This document shows, piece by piece, positions 9,224-18,217 of a stretch of 64,000 nt of DNA. The stretch is taken from NCBI GenBank assembly GCA_963843365.1, contig CAWJKG010000004.1:62001-126000 (forward strand). The letters are read 5' to 3'. A program made the position numbers and the translations under genes. The number at the start of each line of letters is the position of its first letter. Position 1 is the stretch's first letter. The stretch comes from Bog-473 sp963843365 (GTDB lineage Bacteria; Actinomycetota; Acidimicrobiia; Acidimicrobiales; RAAP-2). A model generated the notes under the pieces. That model made no database searches. It was not told the DNA's origin and saw only the letters and a list, made by a program, of their open reading frames with translations.

Positions 9224-10844
9224 TCACGGACGGGTTCCTCCGGCGCCTCTCCGGCGCCGGAGGAACCAGACGGCGCTTCCGAGCACGACCAGGCCGCCGA
9301 GGGCCGCGGCTGCGAGCACCCAGGGGTCGGTACCGCCGGGCTGGCGCGGGATGGGCCGATGTCGTGGTCGTGGTCGTGGTCGGGTGGTGCGGCGCGGTCG
9401 TGGTGACGCCGGCCGACGACGGGCCAGAGGAGGCGGTGAAGGCGACGACGCGGTCGGCGGAGGCCGCCAGCAGCAGGCCGGCCCCGACGGACGGGGTGGG
9501 GAAGTGGTTGGCGGGCCTCCCGATGGCCACCTGGGCCCGTGTGGCACCGGACTGCGGGTCGAGCCCGTAGAGGACCCCGTCGGACCCGATCGTCCAGACG
9601 AGCCCACCGGCCACAATCGGGGGGCCGCCACCGACGGACGACCGCCAGAGCAGGCGGAGCCCGGCAGGCGAGGCCGATGCGTCGACGGCGATCGGTCCGC
9701 TCTGGCACGGCAGGAAGACGGTCGAGCCGTCGACGGCGGAGCCCCCGTCGATGTCGGTGCTGCAGGCGTCTCCCAGCGAGGCTTGTTGGCCGCCGACCCC
9801 GCCCAGGTTCGCTCCGTCGAGGAGGTAGGCGGTGCGCGACTTGGAGCCCGCCAGCACCTGGCCGCTGCCGAGGAGGGCGACTCCGGTGGACATGTCGAGG
9901 TCATCGGCGTTGTCGGACGCCCAGGACGACGGCGCGAAGTACTGCTCGAGGGTCAGCGAGGGGGAGAGCTCCAGGACCGAGTCGCTGTCGTCGTAGGCGT
10001 GGGTCGCCGAGGTGACCGAGCCGTTGCCCGCCGTCACCCAGATGTTGCCGGCCCCGTCCACCGCGGGTGCGGCGCCGCCCATCCACACGGCACCCTGGCT
10101 CTCGCCAGGCGCCGAGTCGACCGCGAAGGAGGCTGCGGTTCCCCCCGTCTCCGGCACGGAGACGACCCAGCCGTGGTAGGTGGAGCAGTCCCCGTAGTTG
10201 CCCCCGAAACCGAAGACGACGCGGCCGGCGTCGAGCGTGAGGCCGGTGCGTTGGAGCAGCGCAACGGGTGTCGATCCGGCCGGGTCCACGCCCTGGTCCA
10301 GCTCGACCTTCCCCGTGGTCGTGCTGAGCCCGACCAGGTGATGGGCCGGGACGCCCTTGAGGAGCTCGTCGGCCACGAAGAAGATCTCACCGCGCGCCGC
10401 GTCGAGGACCGGGGTGCCGGTGATGCCCACGGTGGGGGAGATGTCGCCGCAGGGGAGCGCGCTGGCGGGAACCGGCGTGGCGACGTGTGTCGACCACGCG
10501 ACGGCGCCCGTGGTGGAGGAGAGGGCATACACCGTGTCGTTCTCCGTGGCCACGAAGACCATCCCGTCTGCGACCAGCGGCTCACCGTAGAGGGCGCCGT
10601 CGAGCGTGGGGGAGGTCCAAGCCGGAGAGGAGACGTCCACGGAGGTCACCGCGGGGGCGGTCCCGCTGCCCGCAGCGTCGCCGTGGTAGACGGTCCACGA
10701 CGCGGGCGCACCGGTGTTCGTCGTCGTGACGATGGTGGTCGTGGGCGCCGCCGTGGCAACCGCCCGTCCGCACCATGCGAGCACGATGAGTGTGGACCCC
10801 CACGCGGCACACCGAAGGATCGCCGGCCTGCCTCTCCTGGGCAT
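9224..10844 (-). CDS. Membrane-anchored PQQ-type beta-propeller protein (one frameshift)
   Basis: This is a secreted eight-bladed beta-propeller of the PQQ-dehydrogenase-like repeat type, about 539 residues once one inserted base is removed. The start at 10844 gives an Arg-rich signal peptide (MPRRGRPAILRCAAWGSTLI). Blade motifs include DTVYALSSTTGAVAWSTHV, VSVPETGGTAASF and GVLYGLDPQSGATRA. A Thr-rich linker (PTTTTTTT) follows at about 9360-9400; the frame shifts there. The shifted frame then gives a classic membrane anchor, WVLAAAALGGLVVLGSAVWF followed by RRRR, ending at 9224. The domain therefore sits outside the cell on a C-terminal anchor. No dehydrogenase active-site signature was seen, so a binding or scaffold role is likely. 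It follows the permease gene by 29 bases and is probably the last gene of the sugar-transport operon. Confidence 0.8.
9233..9267. terminator. Perfect 15-bp stem-loop between convergent genes
   Basis: The arms 9233-9247 (GGTTCCTCCGGCGCC) and 9253-9267 are perfect reverse complements around a TCTCC loop. The hairpin starts 16 bases after the stop of the large secreted protein and lies inside the last codons of the convergent beta-propeller gene, where it encodes the Arg-rich tail. There is no T run on either side. It probably ends plus-strand transcription and may also protect mRNA 3' ends. Confidence 0.7.
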
Positions 10845-10873
10845 CCGCCTGCGGGTCGTCCGGAGCCGGGGCG

Positions 10874-12220
10874 TCAGAGGGCGCCGCTGCGGCCGCGCCG
10901 GCGCAGGGTCGAGTCCACCGTGACGGCGACGAGCAGCACGATGGCGGTGGCCACATCGAGCCCTGCAGTGGAGATGTTGAGGAGGTCGAGGCCGTTGGTC
11001 AGGGCGGCGATCACGAGGCCTCCGAGCACGGGGTGGATGGCCTTCCCGTACCCGCCCGCCAGGCTGGCGCCGCCGATGACGGACGCGGCCACGGCGAAGA
11101 GCACGTACGTGCCACCATCGAAGCCGATGGAGATGGAGCCCAGCCGGGAGGCATAGACGAGCGCCGCCAGACCGGCCGTGAAGCTGCAGAGGCCGAACGC
11201 GATTGTGCGGATGACATTGACGTTGATGCCCGCCCGGCGGGCCGCTTCGGGGCTGCCTCCGATGGCGTAGATGTAGCGGCCGAACTTCGTCCGGCCCAGC
11301 AGGGTTGTCTGCAGGAAGAGGATGACGAGGACGAACGGGATCACGAATGGGACACCCTGCAGAGGGGCCAGGACGCCGCGGTTGAGGTTGCAGACGTAGA
11401 CGAGTGCCGTGCCCGCGAGGGCGACCCCAGCGATGCTGAGCAACGTGATGCTGAGCGGCGGCGCACTCAGACCGCGCGAGCGGCGATGCGCACTCCGCAC
11501 GAGGTTGACCGTGGCGTAGGCCGCGACGAGGACGATCAACATGACCCATCCGGCCCAGACCGTCATGTTCCCGTTGACGAGGTTGTAGATGACGTCGTTG
11601 GACACCCGCAGCACACCCCCCGTCGAGCCCTTGTCGAAGTCGAAGAGGAAGATGAGCACGCCCTGGAAACCGAGGAGACCGGCCAGGGTGACGACGAACG
11701 ACGGGAGCCTCAGTCTGGTGATCAAGGTGCCTTGGAAGATGCCGATGGCTCCGGCCACGAGCATCCCGACGATCACGCCCGCCCACCACGGCCAGTTGTA
11801 GGGGGGCGAGACCAGGCCGACGGTGATGGTCGCCCCCACCGCCCCGACGAATCCGACCGAGAGGTCGATGTCTCCGAACAGGAGCGCATACAGCTCGCCC
11901 ATGCCGAGCAGGATGAAGAACGTCGACTGCGTGAGCAGGTTGACGATGTTTCCGGAGGAGAGGAAGACGTGCGACTGGATCTGGAAGAAGCCGCACATGA
12001 CGATGAGCGCGACGATGATCGGGAGGGCCCCACTCTCCCCGCCGCGGATGCGCTTCCACCAGGCCCGCAGGTAGTCGCCGAGCGACTCGGCCATGACGTC
12101 CGGCGCCAGGACGACGAGGGCGTCGGGAGTGAGGGCACTCGACGGGGTGGCGCCGTCGTCGGGGTGCTCGCCCTCCGGATTCTCGCCGGGGGCCACGGGA
12201 TCGTCGATCGTGTCGGTCAT
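10874..12220 (-). CDS. Sugar ABC transporter permease (XylH/RbsC type)
   Basis: This 448-residue inner-membrane permease belongs to the BPD_transp_2 family, which forms the channel of ribose/xylose/fructose-type importers. It has an N-terminal cytosolic region of about 65 residues and roughly ten hydrophobic segments, for example ALPIIVALIVMCGFFQI and VVTLAGLLGFQGVLIFL. It also has the family motif around GGSPEAARRAGINV, the cytoplasmic loop that couples to the ATPase, and VIGGASLAGGYG near the end. The mid-protein insertion with extra segments between residues 190 and 260 resembles XylH rather than RbsC. The start at 12220 lies 7 bases after the ATPase stop, so the two are translationally linked. 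The sugar cannot be decided from the permease alone; the binding protein and the two sugar kinases suggest a pentose or hexose. Confidence 0.92.
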   Translation of the reverse strand: MTDTIDDPVAPGENPEGEHPDDGATPSSALTPDALVVLAPDVMAESLGDYLRAWWKRIRGGESGALPIIVALIVMCGFFQIQSHVFLSSGNIVNLLTQSTFFILLGMGELYALLFGDIDLSVGFVGAVGATITVGLVSPPYNWPWWAGVIVGMLVAGAIGIFQGTLITRLRLPSFVVTLAGLLGFQGVLIFLFDFDKGSTGGVLRVSNDVIYNLVNGNMTVWAGWVMLIVLVAAYATVNLVRSAHRRSRGLSAPPLSITLLSIAGVALAGTALVYVCNLNRGVLAPLQGVPFVIPFVLVILFLQTTLLGRTKFGRYIYAIGGSPEAARRAGINVNVIRTIAFGLCSFTAGLAALVYASRLGSISIGFDGGTYVLFAVAASVIGGASLAGGYGKAIHPVLGGLVIAALTNGLDLLNISTAGLDVATAIVLLVAVTVDSTLRRRGRSGAL

Positions 12221-12227
12221 GAACGGG

Positions 12228-12987
12228 TCACGCTTGCCCCACGGTCCGCGTGGATTGACCGGTCGTCATGTAGTCGACGATGACCTGCCGGTCGAATTCC
12301 GCCGCGGGGCCCTGGGCCACCAGGCGACCCAGGTAGAGGACCGCAATGACGTCGGCCACCTCGAACACATCGTTGAGGTTGTGCGATATGAGGACCACCG
12401 CTGTGCCCTGGCTCGAGAGCCGCTTGATGAGTGCGAGCACCATCTGTGTCTGTGCGACGCCGAGCGCGGCGGTGGGCTCGTCCATGATCACCAGCTTGGC
12501 GGCCGACATGACCGCCTTGGCCACGGCCACCGACTGGCGCTGTCCCCCCGACAGCGAGGCAACCGGCTGGCGGACGGAACGGACGGTCGTCACGTGGAGA
12601 TCGGCCAGCGTCTTGCGGGCCGCCAGTTCCATGCCGGACTCGTCGAGCAGGCCCCACCGCGGGCTCGTGGCCGAGGAACATGTTCTGGACGATGTCGAGG
12701 TTGTCGCACAGCGCCAGGTCCTGGTAGATCGTGGTGATCCCGAGAGCTTCGGCGTCGTTCGGGCTATGGATGTGAACCGGTTGGCCCTCCCAGAGGATCT
12801 CTCCCCCCGATGGCTCCCAGAGCCCAGCGATGGTCTTGATGGTCACCGACTTGCCGGCCCCGTTATCGCCGGCGAGGGAGGTCACCTTGCCCGCTTCGAC
12901 GATCAGGTTGACGCCACTGAGCGCCTGGACCGCGCCGAACGCCTTGCTCACGTTTCGAAGCTCCAGCAGCGGCGCACCCTCGGTCAT
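12228..12987 (-). CDS. Sugar ABC transporter ATP-binding protein (one frameshift)
   Basis: This is the ATPase that powers the adjacent permease. It has one ABC domain, so it is of FrcA type and not a double-domain RbsA or XylG. Walker A is GDNGAGKS at about residue 43, the signature motif is LSGGQRQ, Walker B is LVIMDEPTAAL, and the switch His is in VLISHNLNDV. The protein is about 252 residues after one extra base near 12,660 is removed: one frame ends FLGHEP and the other resumes WGLLDESGMEL. I chose the ATG at 12987 because it is preceded by GGGGGTG and gives the conserved opening LLELRNVSKAFG. All catalytic motifs are present, so the shift looks like a sequence error. It lies between the binding-protein and permease genes. 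Confidence 0.9.
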
Positions 12988-13043
12988 GTTGGCACCCCCC
13001 TGTGGCGACTCGGCGGACAACGGCGTGGCGGTGCTCCCAGTGA

Positions 13044-13076
13044 CCGACCCCCCTCCCATTGTGGGAGGGGGGTCGG
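13044..13076 (-). promoter_or_regulatory. Intercistronic 15-bp stem-loop in the transport operon
   Basis: The perfect arms 13044-13058 and 13062-13076 (CCGACCCCCCTCCCA and its complement, TTG loop) lie between the binding-protein stop at 13137 and the ATPase start at 12987. A strong hairpin at this place in binding-protein transport operons usually lets most transcripts end after, or be stabilised for, the binding-protein gene, giving an excess of binding protein over channel. That role is inferred from position. Confidence 0.72.
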
Positions 13077-13136
13077 CACGGAAGTTGTCTCTGTCAGCTC
13101 GACACTACCCAGCGGGGCTGGCCGAGCCAATGACCC

Positions 13137-14333
13137 TTACGGCGTGATGCCGGCCGCCTTGCAGTCGGCGGCGTAGGAGCCGGCGCAGAGCTGCGAGGCC
13201 GGGACGAAGTTGTCCTTGATCACCGTGGCGTTCATGTTGGACGGGGTGACCCACTTCGGCGTCTCGAGCACGGAGGGGACGCTCACCGATGCCGTCGTGT
13301 CCTGGGTCTTGCCGTTCACCAGCGAGGCCGGCGGAGTCTTGCCGGCCCGCAGGTACAGGGCCAGGGCGACCGCGGCCTGCGCCTCCAGGTAGATCGGCTT
13401 GTACACCGTGCCGCACTGGTAGCCCGAGATCACGTTCTGCAGGCCCGTCAGCGATGCGTCCTGCCCCGTGGTCGGGAAGGTCTTGGGCTTCACGTGCTGG
13501 GTCTGCAGGTAGGTGATGATCGGGGCCCCGGTCTCGTCATTGGGGATCAGCGCCGCATTGACGGTGGGGTGCGCCGTGTAGACGGCCTGGAACTCGGTCT
13601 CTGCCGTCGGCGGGTCCCACGTTCCGGCCGTGTGGGCCACGGCGGTCCACTTGCCGTTCTTGAAGTACGGGTTGATCACCGAGTCGTAGCCCTGGGCGAA
13701 CAGCGTGGCGTTGTTGTCCGTCACGGCGCCGTGCATGACGACGACCTGCGGCTTGCTGACATGCCAGGCGGCGACGCAGCTCACGAGGCCCTGCCCCATG
13801 ACCTTGCCGACCGTCACGTTGTTGAAGCTGACGTAGTAGGCCCGGCTCCCACCGAGGGTGAGGCGGTCGTAGTCGATGACCTTGACGCCACGCGACTTGG
13901 CGTAGCTCTCGATCTGTGTGCCGACGCCGGAGTCGAGCGGGTCCACCAGGAGCACGGTCGCGCCGTTCGAGATGTCGGTCTGGGCGTCCGTCAGCTGCGT
14001 GGCGTCACTGCCGAGGGCGTTCTGCACCACGAACTGCGAGGAGCTGAGGCCGGCGGTCGTGAGGGCCTTGGTGATGTCCGGCGCGTCGAACTCGACGTAG
14101 CGGGTCGAGCTCACGGTGTCCGGAAGGATCGCCGCCACCTTCCCGTGGCCGGCCTTGGCCAGAGCCTTGAACTCCTTCATGAAGGTGAAGGAGTTGGTGA
14201 ACGAACTGGTCGACACGTTGGACGGCGTCGTGGCGCGGAGCGAGGCCGAAGCCCCTCCGCCACCGATGCCGACCAGTGCTGCCGACACCGCGAGGGAGAG
14301 CCCCCCGAGCATGCCTGCTCTGCTGTAACGCAC
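13137..14333 (-). CDS. Sugar ABC transporter substrate-binding protein (XylF/RbsB type)
   Basis: This 398-residue exported binding protein belongs to the periplasmic-binding-protein-like I (Peripla_BP_4) family. It delivers a sugar to the permease and ATPase encoded downstream. Motifs include VLLVDPLDSGVGTQIESYA, GVKVIDYDRL, YVSFNNVTVGKVMG and the hinge-region TTGQDASLTGLQNVISGY; these resemble XylF. The start is the GTG at 14333, preceded at good spacing by AAGGAGG. The N-terminus is a signal peptide (MLGGLSLAVSAALVGIGGGG, then ASA). Unusually for a Gram-positive-type cell, there is no lipobox Cys near the cleavage site, so it may be free in the cell wall. The sugar is undetermined. Confidence 0.9.
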   Translation of the reverse strand: MRYSRAGMLGGLSLAVSAALVGIGGGGASASLRATTPSNVSTSSFTNSFTFMKEFKALAKAGHGKVAAILPDTVSSTRYVEFDAPDITKALTTAGLSSSQFVVQNALGSDATQLTDAQTDISNGATVLLVDPLDSGVGTQIESYAKSRGVKVIDYDRLTLGGSRAYYVSFNNVTVGKVMGQGLVSCVAAWHVSKPQVVVMHGAVTDNNATLFAQGYDSVINPYFKNGKWTAVAHTAGTWDPPTAETEFQAVYTAHPTVNAALIPNDETGAPIITYLQTQHVKPKTFPTTGQDASLTGLQNVISGYQCGTVYKPIYLEAQAAVALALYLRAGKTPPASLVNGKTQDTTASVSVPSVLETPKWVTPSNMNATVIKDNFVPASQLCAGSYAADCKAAGITP

Positions 14334-14502
14334 GTTGCCTCCTTGTTCTTGGTCCCCCCCGGGTCGAGCGGGTCCGCATTGGCCGCGCACCGTTTGGTGG
14401 TGACCTCGTTGCAGTCTTGTTGCGACACCGAGAAATTACTAGGGAGCAACGTGGGTGGAATAGAGAGGAAGGTCCTTTGCTTGGCCAGAGCTGAGAGATC
14501 GC

Positions 14503-15402
14503 TCAGCCCGGCCGGAGGGCATCGGCCCAGGCCACCGCCCCGGCCAACCCGGCGTCGTCGCCGAGGGCGGACCGGACGATGTCCAGGTCGGCCGGGTGAT
14601 GCTCGGGCCGGTTCATGACGAGATCATGGACCGGAAGGAAGAATTCGTCCCGCCGCCCCAGCCCGCCCCCGACGACCACGGTGCTCGGGTAGAAGGACAT
14701 GATGAGGTTCGACAGCCCGGCGGCGCACGCTGCCATGGCGCTGTGCCATATGTCGACGGCCCGGGGTTCGCCGGCCGCCGCGGCCGCCTCGACGGCACGG
14801 GCATCCATGTCCCCCAACCCGGCGGTGTGCGCCAGGGCGGCCATGCCGCTGCCCGACCCGAGTTCCTCGAGGGTGGAGGGTTCACCCCTCATCCAGGCAC
14901 GCCAGTCGATGACGGTGTGACCGACCTCGGCCAGTGACCGCCGGCCGCGGAGCAACCGGCGGTCGCTGACCACACCGGCACCGATTCCCGTGGAGATCGT
15001 CAGGTAGGCGACATCGGCGCTGGCGGCGCCGGCGCCGAAGACGGCCTCGCCCACCGCGGCCAGGTCGGCGTCGTTGGCGATGAGCACGGGAAGGCCCAGC
15101 GCAGATGACAGTTGGTCCTGCGACAACAGGTGCGGCCAGCTCTCGGGCAAGTGGGGCGCCCAGAGCAGGCGACCAGCCTCGTAGTCGACGGCTCCCGGGA
15201 GTCCGACCACCGCATGCGACACGTCACCGTGGCTCCGATCGGCGCCGACCGCGCTGATCAACTCAATCAGCGCAGCGGGGACGTCGGCATGCGCCGGCGT
15301 CGCCGCCGATCGCCGCACGAGCACATTCCCGTGTTCGTCCACGAGGGCGGCTCGCATCTGCGTGCCGCCGACGTCGGCCGCCAGGACGACCGCCGCGCTC
15401 AC
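14503..15402 (-). CDS. ROK-family sugar kinase
   Basis: This cytosolic ROK kinase of about 299 residues probably phosphorylates glucose or a related hexose. The phosphate motif is AADVGGTQMRAAL at the N-terminus. The sugar site has IANDADLAAVGEAVFGAG, and the ATP site has STGIGAGVVSDRRLLRG. The usual ROK zinc motif CxCGxxGC is absent: after VGHTVIDW the sequence continues AWMRGEPSTLEELGSG, so this is a zinc-less variant. Two GTG starts are possible. I prefer 15402, because the one at 15441 lies inside a perfect hairpin. It sits between the PfkB kinase and the binding-protein gene, consistent with phosphorylating the imported sugar. Confidence 0.85.
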   Translation of the reverse strand: MSAAVVLAADVGGTQMRAALVDEHGNVLVRRSAATPAHADVPAALIELISAVGADRSHGDVSHAVVGLPGAVDYEAGRLLWAPHLPESWPHLLSQDQLSSALGLPVLIANDADLAAVGEAVFGAGAASADVAYLTISTGIGAGVVSDRRLLRGRRSLAEVGHTVIDWRAWMRGEPSTLEELGSGSGMAALAHTAGLGDMDARAVEAAAAAGEPRAVDIWHSAMAACAAGLSNLIMSFYPSTVVVGGGLGRRDEFFLPVHDLVMNRPEHHPADLDIVRSALGDDAGLAGAVAWADALRPG

Positions 15403-15431
15403 TCGCCGACCGTCACGGCGCGATGGAGGCT

Positions 15432-15468
15432 GCTTCGCCACACGCGGCGCTGGCGCGTGTGGCGAAGC
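15432..15468 (-). terminator. Perfect 15-bp stem-loop after the PfkB gene
   Basis: The arms 15432-15446 (GCTTCGCCACACGCG) and 15454-15468 pair perfectly around a 7-base loop. The hairpin begins 3 bases after the PfkB stop and ends before the preferred ROK start. It has no T run, so it may be a weak terminator, an RNA-stability element or a translation brake on the ROK gene, whose alternative GTG at 15441 it contains. Confidence 0.65.
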
Positions 15469-15471
15469 TTC

Positions 15472-16470
15472 TCACCAGGTCGTGACGACATAGGAGTCCG
15501 GGGCGGCCCGGAGGTAGTCGTGGAGCTGGCTCTCTCCGAGCAGTCCCGATTGGGAGCCCACCTGCTGCACCACGCTCATGGCGTTCACGGGAGCCCAGGT
15601 GAGCGCCTGGGGGAGCGGCAGTCCCTTGACCAGCGCGGCGACGAGGGCGGACGAGAACGCATCTCCCGCGCCGGTGCGTTCCACCGGGGGGCTGGGATCG
15701 GGAAACGCGGGGATCCGGTAGCGTTGCGACCCGTCGGACGCGTAGGCACCCTCGGGCCCGTCGGTGACGACGACGATCTCGGGGCCGAGACGGTGCAACG
15801 ATTCGAGGAGTCCGTCCACCTTGGCGTGGTCCGCACCACCGATCTCGACGGCCTCCTCTCTGTTGCAGATGAGCAGGTTGGCTCGTCGGTAGAGATCCCG
15901 CAGCGCACGGACGCCCAGGGCGATCTGGAACGTCCCCGGCTGGAACGCGAGGCGCACCCCGGGTTCGTCCTGAAGCCAGGCCATGATCTGTGCGTAGTAG
16001 TCGGGAGCGTCAGAACCGACGGAACTCAGGTACATCCAACGCGGGACCTCCCGCGGGCTCAGGTCTGGCCAGTGGTAGTCGTAGAGCTGATGGTGGACGA
16101 GGATGGTGCGATCGGCGCCGTACCAGAGCACGAAATTGCGGTTGCTCGGCACCTTGGGGTCGAACCGCACGAGGTGGGTGTCCACGCCCTCGTGCTCCAG
16201 CGCCGCCTGCATGACGCGTCCGGTGTCGTCGTTGCCGACGTGCGCCGCAATGGCGGTCGAGACTCCGAGGCGTGCCAACCCCACCGCGGCGTTCGCCGCG
16301 TTCCCTCCGGCGTCCACCGTCACTGCGAAGTCGAACGGGACCTTGCCGCCGAGAGGAAGGTCCATCCACTGCCCACCGTCGTCGACCCGGGTGCTGACAT
16401 GGCAGCCGGAAAGCCGGATGAAGACATCGGTCGCAGTGTCGCCCACACTGAGCACGTCGTAGTTCGTCAT
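15472..16470 (-). CDS. PfkB-family carbohydrate kinase
   Basis: This 332-residue ribokinase-fold kinase phosphorylates a sugar or nucleoside with ATP. The substrate-side signature is DAGGNAANAAVGLARLG. The catalytic signature is ERTGAGDAFSSALVAAL with the catalytic Asp in GAGD, and the ATP-site segment is VVVTDGPEGAYA. The ATG at 16470 gives the normal N-terminus (MTNYDVLSVGDTATDVFIRL). It starts 19 bases after the small hypothetical gene and is followed by a hairpin, then the ROK kinase and sugar importer. Substrates of this subfamily cannot be told from sequence alone. The combination with a ROK kinase in a transport locus suggests a carbohydrate utilisation operon. Confidence 0.88.
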   Translation of the reverse strand: MTNYDVLSVGDTATDVFIRLSGCHVSTRVDDGGQWMDLPLGGKVPFDFAVTVDAGGNAANAAVGLARLGVSTAIAAHVGNDDTGRVMQAALEHEGVDTHLVRFDPKVPSNRNFVLWYGADRTILVHHQLYDYHWPDLSPREVPRWMYLSSVGSDAPDYYAQIMAWLQDEPGVRLAFQPGTFQIALGVRALRDLYRRANLLICNREEAVEIGGADHAKVDGLLESLHRLGPEIVVVTDGPEGAYASDGSQRYRIPAFPDPSPPVERTGAGDAFSSALVAALVKGLPLPQALTWAPVNAMSVVQQVGSQSGLLGESQLHDYLRAAPDSYVVTTW

Positions 16471-16489
16471 TGTGGATATCCGCAACCGG

Positions 16490-16768
16490 TCAGTCCGCGA
16501 CGGCTTCGGGTCCGAAGCCTGTCTTCGTCAACAGGCGGCGCAAGTTGGCGAGCTGCTCGGTGTCGATGTCCTTGTGCCGCGGCTCGAAGGTCTCGGATTC
16601 GTCCCCGATGGTCACCAGCAGGTGTCCCTTGTTCGTCTCGTGCACGGTCGCCACGGCATGCAGGAGCGACACGACCGCGTGCCACTCAATGTTGTGACCC
16701 GATGGGTGTCGGAACACCTGAGCCAGCGTGTCGCGCTGGTGGCCGTTGAGATGTTGTGGCGCGGTCAT
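16490..16768 (-). CDS. Small conserved hypothetical protein, copy A (HicA-like?)
   Basis: This 92-residue protein starts at the ATG at 16768, preceded by GAGAGGAGACG. It is clearly homologous to the protein at 54155-54466: both share HLN-x-H-x-RDTL, HP-x-GHNIEWH-x-VVSLL and LRRLL near the end. The combination of a His-rich helix, an antiparallel sheet with a basic KD motif, and a final LRRLL-x-x-x-G helix faintly recalls HicA-type double-stranded-RNA-binding folds, but I see no conclusive HicA signature and no HicB partner. It precedes pfkB by 19 bases. The function is unknown. Two copies in 38 kb with the same ribosome site suggest duplication. Confidence 0.75.
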   Translation of the reverse strand: MTAPQHLNGHQRDTLAQVFRHPSGHNIEWHAVVSLLHAVATVHETNKGHLLVTIGDESETFEPRHKDIDTEQLANLRRLLTKTGFGPEAVAD

Positions 16769-16853
16769 CGTCTCCTCTCCCATTCGCGGCGAACCGCCGA
16801 GCGCCCATCCTCGCACGAGGCCGGGGGCATCACGGCGGTGCACCGGTCACTCG

Positions 16854-18092
16854 TCAATCGAGATTCGTCAGGCCGAGTCTCCCGGTCGCCTGGGCGAGCT
16901 CGGCGCGCGCACGCGGGTCGGCCACGTTCTCGATCAACAGCCGGGCCTGGGCATGCTGCGACCTCCCGAACAGCTCGGCGCATCCGTGCTCGCTGATCAC
17001 CGCCGAGTGCTGGAACGAGGTGACCGGATTCCTCAGGACCGGGACCACGGTCGAGGAGTCCGTCTTGTCGTGCCAGGCGTGGATGGCCACGATCGCGTGG
17101 CCACCGGCTGAATGCAGGGCGCCCGAGACGAAATCGGGCTGGCCTCCGAAACCCGAATGGATCCTCTCGTCGATGAAGCAGGCGTTGGCCTGGGCGAACA
17201 GGTCCACCTGCATGGCCGCATTGACCGACAGCATGCAGGGGTGTGCCGCGATGCGGCCCGGATCGTTGACGGTCTCGGTGCGCAGCATCCGGAGTTGCTC
17301 GTTCCCGTCGGCCCATCCGTAGAGTTCCGGCGTGCCGATCAGGAACGAGGTCCGCACGGGCGTCCCCGGGTCGAGCGCACCGGCCTCGTCGAGATCCATG
17401 ACGCCGTCACTGATCATTTCCGACCATACGCGGAGACCGCGGCGCTCGGCCATCATGCGAGCCGCCACCGAGGGGATGAGGCCGATGCCGAGCTGCAGGG
17501 TGGTGCCGTCGGCGGCGAAGGCGGCGACACGTTCACCGATCGCGGTCGCCGCATCGTCGGGGCCCGTCCGGGCCGGCGAGCCGAGCGGCTGATCGTCTTC
17601 CAGCACGCCGTCGATCGCCTCCAGGGGGACCTCGCTGTCGCCGAACGTGTAGGGCATGCGGGGGTTCACCTGGGCCAGGACCAGCCCGCCTCGGGCCCTG
17701 GTCTGCTCGAGAGCGGCGGGAAGCACGTTGACCTCTATGCCGAGGGACACCTTGCCGTCGCGGGGGAGGGACGTGTGCAGGAGCACGGCATCGGGTGGGC
17801 GCACCGTGTCGAAGAGCCGCGGTACCAGGGAGAGTCGCATCGGCAGGTAATCGAGCATCGGATCATGGCGCATGCCAGGCCCGACGAACGGGGTCTCACA
17901 GATGATCCCAGGGTGTGCGGCGAAGTCGTATTCGGCGTTGAGCTGGAAGACCCGGCAGGTCTGGCGCGCCTCCGTGAGCGCACGAACGAGTGCGAAGGGT
18001 GTGGCCGAGTTGCCCGAAATGACGATGCGGGGCTCGGGTCCCGGCAGGGCCTCGAGCCGCGCCACGGCCTCCTCGAAGGTCATCGAATGCAT
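16854..18092 (-). CDS. Acetyl-CoA hydrolase / CoA-transferase family protein
   Basis: This cytosolic enzyme of about 412 residues belongs to the acetyl-CoA hydrolase/transferase (Cat1/4-hydroxybutyrate CoA-transferase) family. It moves CoA between acetate or another acid and an acyl-CoA. Motifs are GIGLIPSVAARMM (CoA loop), WSEMISDGVMDL, which carries the likely catalytic Glu, and GFGGQPDFVSGALHSAGG. I chose the ATG at 18092; the frame is open to a TTG at 18125, and an ATG at 18083 is also possible. It is divergent from PEP synthase with about 125 bases between the starts. Given the neighbouring 2-oxoacid oxidoreductase and PEP synthase, it could interconvert acetyl-CoA and acetate or succinyl-CoA, but the acyl substrate is not readable. 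Confidence 0.87.
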   Translation of the reverse strand: MHSMTFEEAVARLEALPGPEPRIVISGNSATPFALVRALTEARQTCRVFQLNAEYDFAAHPGIICETPFVGPGMRHDPMLDYLPMRLSLVPRLFDTVRPPDAVLLHTSLPRDGKVSLGIEVNVLPAALEQTRARGGLVLAQVNPRMPYTFGDSEVPLEAIDGVLEDDQPLGSPARTGPDDAATAIGERVAAFAADGTTLQLGIGLIPSVAARMMAERRGLRVWSEMISDGVMDLDEAGALDPGTPVRTSFLIGTPELYGWADGNEQLRMLRTETVNDPGRIAAHPCMLSVNAAMQVDLFAQANACFIDERIHSGFGGQPDFVSGALHSAGGHAIVAIHAWHDKTDSSTVVPVLRNPVTSFQHSAVISEHGCAELFGRSQHAQARLLIENVADPRARAELAQATGRLGLTNLD

Positions 18093-18217
18093 CGCTTCAG
18101 TGTCGCAGAGGAAAGTCTCTGGCAAACAGGGACGTTCCTCCCTATCGTCCGGGCCCCTGATCAGCGACGATCGAAGCAGGTGACGTCTGTCGCCAACACC
18201 ACCTGCGGAGGTAGGAC

